Translations under genes and position numbers: made by a program
The notes under the pieces: generated by a model
Told to the model about the DNA's origin: nothing
Seen by the model: only the letters and a program-made list of their open reading frames with translations
Database searches by the model: none
Part shown: piece by piece, positions 60,301 through 64,000 of the stretch
Position numbering within the stretch: position 1 is the first letter of the stretch
How the letters are laid out: every line of letters starts with the position of its first letter
Origin: Alnus glutinosa
Taxonomy: Eukaryota; Streptophyta; Magnoliopsida; Fagales; Betulaceae
DNA: 64,000 nt
Assembly (NCBI RefSeq): GCF_958979055.1
Contig: NC_084887.1
Location: 36,992,620 to 37,056,619, forward strand
Reading direction: 5' to 3'

Positions 60301-63300
60301 ATATATGTATCTTACAAAACAGTTTGCCAGCAAGCTGAAACTTTAAAAGAATAATGCAATTATGTATGGTACAGGAAGGTGGCAGAATTTGGATAATACA
60401 TGTGAGGCTGAACTGCTGACAGCATCCTCTTTATGCATCCATTAAATAAACCTGTTACTCCATTTCATGTCTGGTTCTCATGGAACTGAAAAATGTGCAG
60501 AACACACTAAAGATTCTGGGTCCTCTTCTTTGTTTTTTCTCCAGAGTTCTCAGCCCACGACTTTCAGTGGGTTTCAGCTTTTCGGGGTAGGACTGTCAAA
60601 TGGTCGGAGTGAGCTGGCTCAGGCTCAGGCTCAGGTTCAGGCTCAACTGAAAACTCAAAAGTCTCCTGGGCTCAGCCCATGACTGTGGAAGACTTATGGG
60701 CTGAGTTTAGGCTTGCACAAAATTGATGGTTTCTTAAGGAATATAAAGGATTCCGAAACAACTGACAAAAATTGAGCTCACAGCTTTGATGTTTATAAGA
60801 TCTACTTGACCACTAGACCAGCAGCTCTTCTAAAGGAACAAAATATTATGGAAATAACTAAGTTGTTGTATGATAAAATGGGCTGAATTTAGTGCAGCCA
60901 AGCTTCTCCCAAACTGAAGTTCAGGCTTAAAGTGCTGATTAAGCCCAGCCCAAAAATTTTCTTCGGGCTGAACAATCAGGCTCTGGGCTAGCTCACCCTG
61001 TTTGAATGTCCTATTTAGGGGAGATCTGATATGAACAACTTAGATAGAAATTCCCATACAAATGCAACAGCAGTTTACTGAATAGTATCATGCAGACTCA
61101 TTTTAGCTTAACTAGCTGGTCTACACTTGCAAACTTAATTCCATATTTCTCTCCTATTATGCAATTAATTATCACAAGAATGTTAGTTCATATGTCTATT
61201 ATAAAAATTCTGTAACATTATGAAACTCTCTTATGTATTAAGAGAGAGTGGTGTGTTATGTGCAAGAAGCATGGGGAATCCGTAGATCACCTTCTTCTAC
61301 ATTGTGACGTGGCACGGGTTGTTTGGAGTTATTTTTATAGCTTATTTGGGGTGGAGTAGGTTATGCCTAGTAGTGTTTTGGATTTATTGTGTGGTTGGGG
61401 CACCTTATGTGTTTTGTGAGGCTTGTGGCGTGAGAGAAATTCTAGGCTTTTTGAGGATGTGGAGGTTACGGTTCGGGCTCTTTGTAGAAATGCGCTTAAT
61501 ATGTTATATTTGTGGGTGTCGGCGCATAGCCCGGGTCGTATGTCGTTTGCTATTTTTTACTTTCATGTTCGTTTATCTCCTCAAATTAGGGGCTCTTTTG
61601 TATACTTCCTGTGTACTAGGGTTGTGTCCCTTTGCGCTTTTTAATGAAATTATTACTTATCAAAAAAAAAAAATGAAACTCTCTTATGTATTGGAGACTT
61701 TCGTGTCAATACATATTTTATGCAAATAACCTCTATGTAGACTCATAGTACAATGCTTACAAGTTTCAATTTCTTTTATAGGTTGGAGGAGAAAAGATGT
61801 ATGAAAAAGCAAGAAGAGGAGAAAGCATTGAGCTTTCACCTAGAAGGATTTCAATCTTCGAGTTTAATATTGAGCGTAGCTTAGATGACAGGTAACAATA
61901 GTTTTGTTTGGATGTAGACAAACTGTGTCCTATGTGGTCCATTATAGTTGACATTGTAAAAACATTTTTGTATTTTCATGGATTCAAGGTATATAGTACA
62001 CCTGGAATGTACTGCATTATTTTTCTGGTCTTATTGATGTATGTTTTCTGCATCCTAAGATGCTGAATCAAAGTGAGCTTTGCTGCTTTGTGACTTATGT
62101 GCGCTATATTGCTTCTTCTATGGAAAATCTTCTTGACATGAATTACATAATTATGGTTTTGCCATAGTTAGATTTTATTTTGCTATTTTCAAGGGGTCAA
62201 ACCCATAGAGGTAGGATGCTGGTTAGATACTGTAGAATTTTGAAGGCTTGATTTTCTTATAAATATAGATGAGTAAACAATAAACAGCATGATAATCATG
62301 AACTACACCAATATAAGCACCCTTTGAACGTCTGAGTCAAATACATCCAGAAATGTATTTCTACTTTTACATTTAAGAGCTTCCTGACCTTTTGCTTTCA
62401 TATGTATGGGGTGATTAGATAAAATATGTTTTTGTTGATCATGGTTTAAGAAAAAGTTGATGGCGTAAGAGCAGCCAACATAGATTTGAAGGATGTGTTT
62501 TCTAAATCATCCCAGAGAGAGATGTGCTTCATCTATTATTAATCATGAATTAGTGATATTTTCACATGTTTTAATTTTATTTATTTATTTTTGTGTTGGA
62601 TCTTTACAGACAAAATCTGATTTTCCGTGTGACATGCTCGAAAGGCACATACATACGTTCACTATGTGCAGATTTTGGGAAGGCTCTTGGCAGGTAATCA
62701 CTATATTATTAAGATGCAAATTCGCTACTTCCACAGAACATGCATTTAAGAGTTTTGTGTAAAGAAATGCTAAAGATGAAGGGAAGATAGTGGGAACTTA
62801 AATCTCCTGAATGAAAGTTGATGTTGGTTTTGTAATCATTAATTTTGAGTTTGAAGTTTCTCTAACATACTTCTACTCTTGCAGTTGTGCTCATTTAACT
62901 GCTCTTCGGAGGGATTCAATTGGTAAGTGCCCTCAACATTTTTACATTGCGTTGAAGACTTCTACAAGTTCAATCTGTTATGTTGCATGATATTGAGCAT
63001 AATGCTACCCAAAACAAATATCTGTGAACCAGTTGGTTCTTAATAACTTATATGTAGAATTTTGATTACTTCTTCAAATTGTAAAGCTACATATGATGCC
63101 ATGTCAAAGGAAAAAAATAACTTAAAATTACAAAATCGATTTCAAACCGAACCCATTGAATATCAAGTTTTCATCTCTATTCTTGTGATTTCCTAGCAAT
63201 GAAAGACATAGAGCCATAGAGGGAATTTGAACATGAAAGGAAGTCTGTACTACACAAATTTTGTTTCCTTAAAAGGTAGAAATAGATTACAAATTTCTAA

Positions 63301-63601
63301 GAGCCTGTTTAATAGATATTTTTTTTTTAATGAGTAAATCAATTTATTAGAAAGCGCAACCTAAGTACACACGAAATATAAAAAAAAAAACTTCCGATTA
63401 GGGAGAAATAGGAGAACACAAGTCCAAAAAATCAGTAAAACTAGAAAAACGACATGTTTAATTGAAAATGATCACAGTTTTAGATGTGTGGCAATATCCA
63501 TTAGCAAATTGATGACACTCTCCTCTGCAGGGGAATATTCAGCAGATGATGCATGGGACTTCAAAGAGCTGGAAGAGGCAATTACGAAAAGTTATTTCTA
63601 A
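57350..63601 (+). CDS. TruB-family tRNA pseudouridine synthase, organelle-type
   Basis: Isomerises uridine to pseudouridine, classically U55 in the tRNA T-loop. Nine exons: 57350-58301, 58955-59010, 59097-59179, 59345-59423, 60096-60206, 61782-61891, 62610-62693, 62885-62922 and 63531-63601. The 1584 bp give 527 residues. The N-terminus is Ser/Arg-rich with few acids ([20 protein letters not shown]), as in a mitochondrial or plastid transit peptide. A roughly 300-residue plant-specific charged extension includes a [10 protein letters not shown] tract. The TruB core begins at [16 protein letters not shown] and has [15 protein letters not shown], with the catalytic Asp in TLDP, then [39 protein letters not shown] and [19 protein letters not shown]. 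It resembles Arabidopsis At5g14460 (recalled). A downstream in-frame Met at codon 12 could be an alternative start. Confidence 0.92.
60588..61013. mobile_element. non-autonomous hAT element, 426 bp, in TruB intron 5
   Basis: The left end TAGGACTGTCAAATGG and right end TTTGAATGTCCTA are inverted repeats (about 10 of 13 match). Flanking 8-mers TTTCGGGG (60580-60587) and TTTAGGGG (61014-61021) differ at one base, as expected for a hAT 8-bp duplication. The interior has GGCTCAGGCTCAGGCTCAGG repeats, and no transposase. Confidence 0.8.
61240..61672 (+). mobile_element. 5'-truncated LINE (non-LTR) with 20-bp TSD
   Basis: A perfect duplication, ATGAAACTCTCTTATGTATT, flanks it at 61220-61239 and 61673-61692. 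The first 120 bp read [19 protein letters not shown] then RVVWSYF, the zinc-binding C-terminal domain (zf-RVT) of plant LINE ORF2. Later pieces in other frames ([12 protein letters not shown]) belong to the same family. TAG after FGVE and frame breaks show it is dead. The 3' end is TTACTTATC plus poly-A. Lies in TruB intron 5, same strand. Confidence 0.9.
63314..63454 (-). mobile_element. LINE 3'-end fragment in TruB intron 8
   Basis: On the minus strand it reads GTGTGTACTTAGGTTGCGCT, then TTCTAATAAATTGATTTACTCATT and poly-A, a familiar plant LINE 3' end. A weak flank TGTTTAAT occurs at 63306-63313 and 63455-63462. Confidence 0.6.
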
Positions 63602-64000
63602 TTGCCAATCAAACCTGTTGCTCCCTCACAAAAAGTTTTGGAGCAACAATGATGAGCAGGTCACAGGATAGGATAGAACATTTTTAGGGCGCACAGTAAC
63701 ATAAGAGATTTTCTTAGTTTTCCCACTTTTGCTTTTTTGGGCGCACAGTAACATAAGAAATCTGTTGTAACATTTACAAGATATTTATGACATTCATTGC
63801 TTGCCCAATTTATCAAGGTATGCCCTTGTTACAAAAATTGTTGCCGACTCTTGGATCAGGATCCTCCAAAATTTACTGCCTAAATTGCGTGCAATATGGG
63901 CAGCCTTGGCAGGTGCGGCTGCACTCGGACTGCCCGGGTAAATGAGCCTTGCACCTGCTCATCCACAACTCTACCGTGTCCATGTGTTATTGTCCTAGGC
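63602..64000. other. 3' flank of TruB
   Basis: Probable 3' UTR. GGGCGCACAGTAACATAAGA occurs twice (63687 and 63739) as a direct repeat. No further gene in the last 400 bases. Confidence 0.5.

Noticed and set aside
61304..61729. 141-codon plus-strand frame
   Set aside because: Frame-shifted reading of the truncated LINE; flanked by its target-site duplication.

Overview
The window is nuclear DNA of a flowering plant, almost certainly a eudicot. It is AT-rich, genes are split by many GT-AG introns, gene spacing is loose, and transposon debris is dense. The proteins are all plant-type: a plant p115/GC6 golgin, plant GT17 glycosyltransferases, glucuronokinase and an organelle-type TruB pseudouridine synthase. 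A fragment of plastid ribosomal DNA sits in an intron. I cannot name the species; a woody rosid would fit the repeat style, but that is a guess.

Layout. (1) 1-2146: 3' end of a plus-strand gene with a long acidic C-terminal exon, most likely a CRM-domain organelle splicing factor of the CFM9 type. (2) 2744-20143: a diverged direct tandem duplication. Block A is 2744-8343 and block B is 8542-20143. Each carries a minus-strand GT17 N-acetylglucosaminyltransferase-like gene. The B copy is complete with exon 1 (CDS 18281-20429). The A copy (6601-7713) has lost exon 1 and its promoter because the duplication broke inside intron 1. (3) 20430-36726: about 16 kb without a convincing gene. It holds two Tourist-like MITEs or MITE families, hairpin elements, and two arrays of an 88-bp tandem repeat (30501-31466 and 32925-35111), each followed by the same 0.94-kb sequence. 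(4) 36727-46906: a 19-exon GC6/MAG4 (p115/Uso1) vesicle-tether gene whose introns hold a MITE, a large inverted-repeat element, a plastid 5S rDNA insertion and several microsatellites. (5) 48472-52127: six-exon glucuronokinase. (6) 54904-56200, minus: small two-exon conserved plant protein. (7) 57350-63601: nine-exon TruB-family pseudouridine synthase with a hAT-like element and a 5'-truncated LINE in intron 5.

The genes are unrelated housekeeping functions: Golgi tethering, N-glycan-type transfer, UDP-glucuronate salvage for wall polysaccharides, and organelle or nuclear RNA maturation. They are not a pathway cluster. From memory, Arabidopsis At3g27520 (small unknown), At3g27530 (GC6), At3g27540 (GT17) and At3g27550 (CRM protein) are neighbours, so the order here looks like conserved microsynteny with glucuronokinase and TruB genes added. 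This supports the identity of the first, truncated gene.

I saw no new multi-gene system. The most interesting material is structural: the broken GT17 tandem duplicate, the higher-order 88-bp satellite duplicated together with its flank, and a series of near-zero-length LINE insertions recognisable only by their 3' tails and target-site duplications. All coordinates for exons were placed by hand from splice-site consensus, frame continuity and recalled family sequences.
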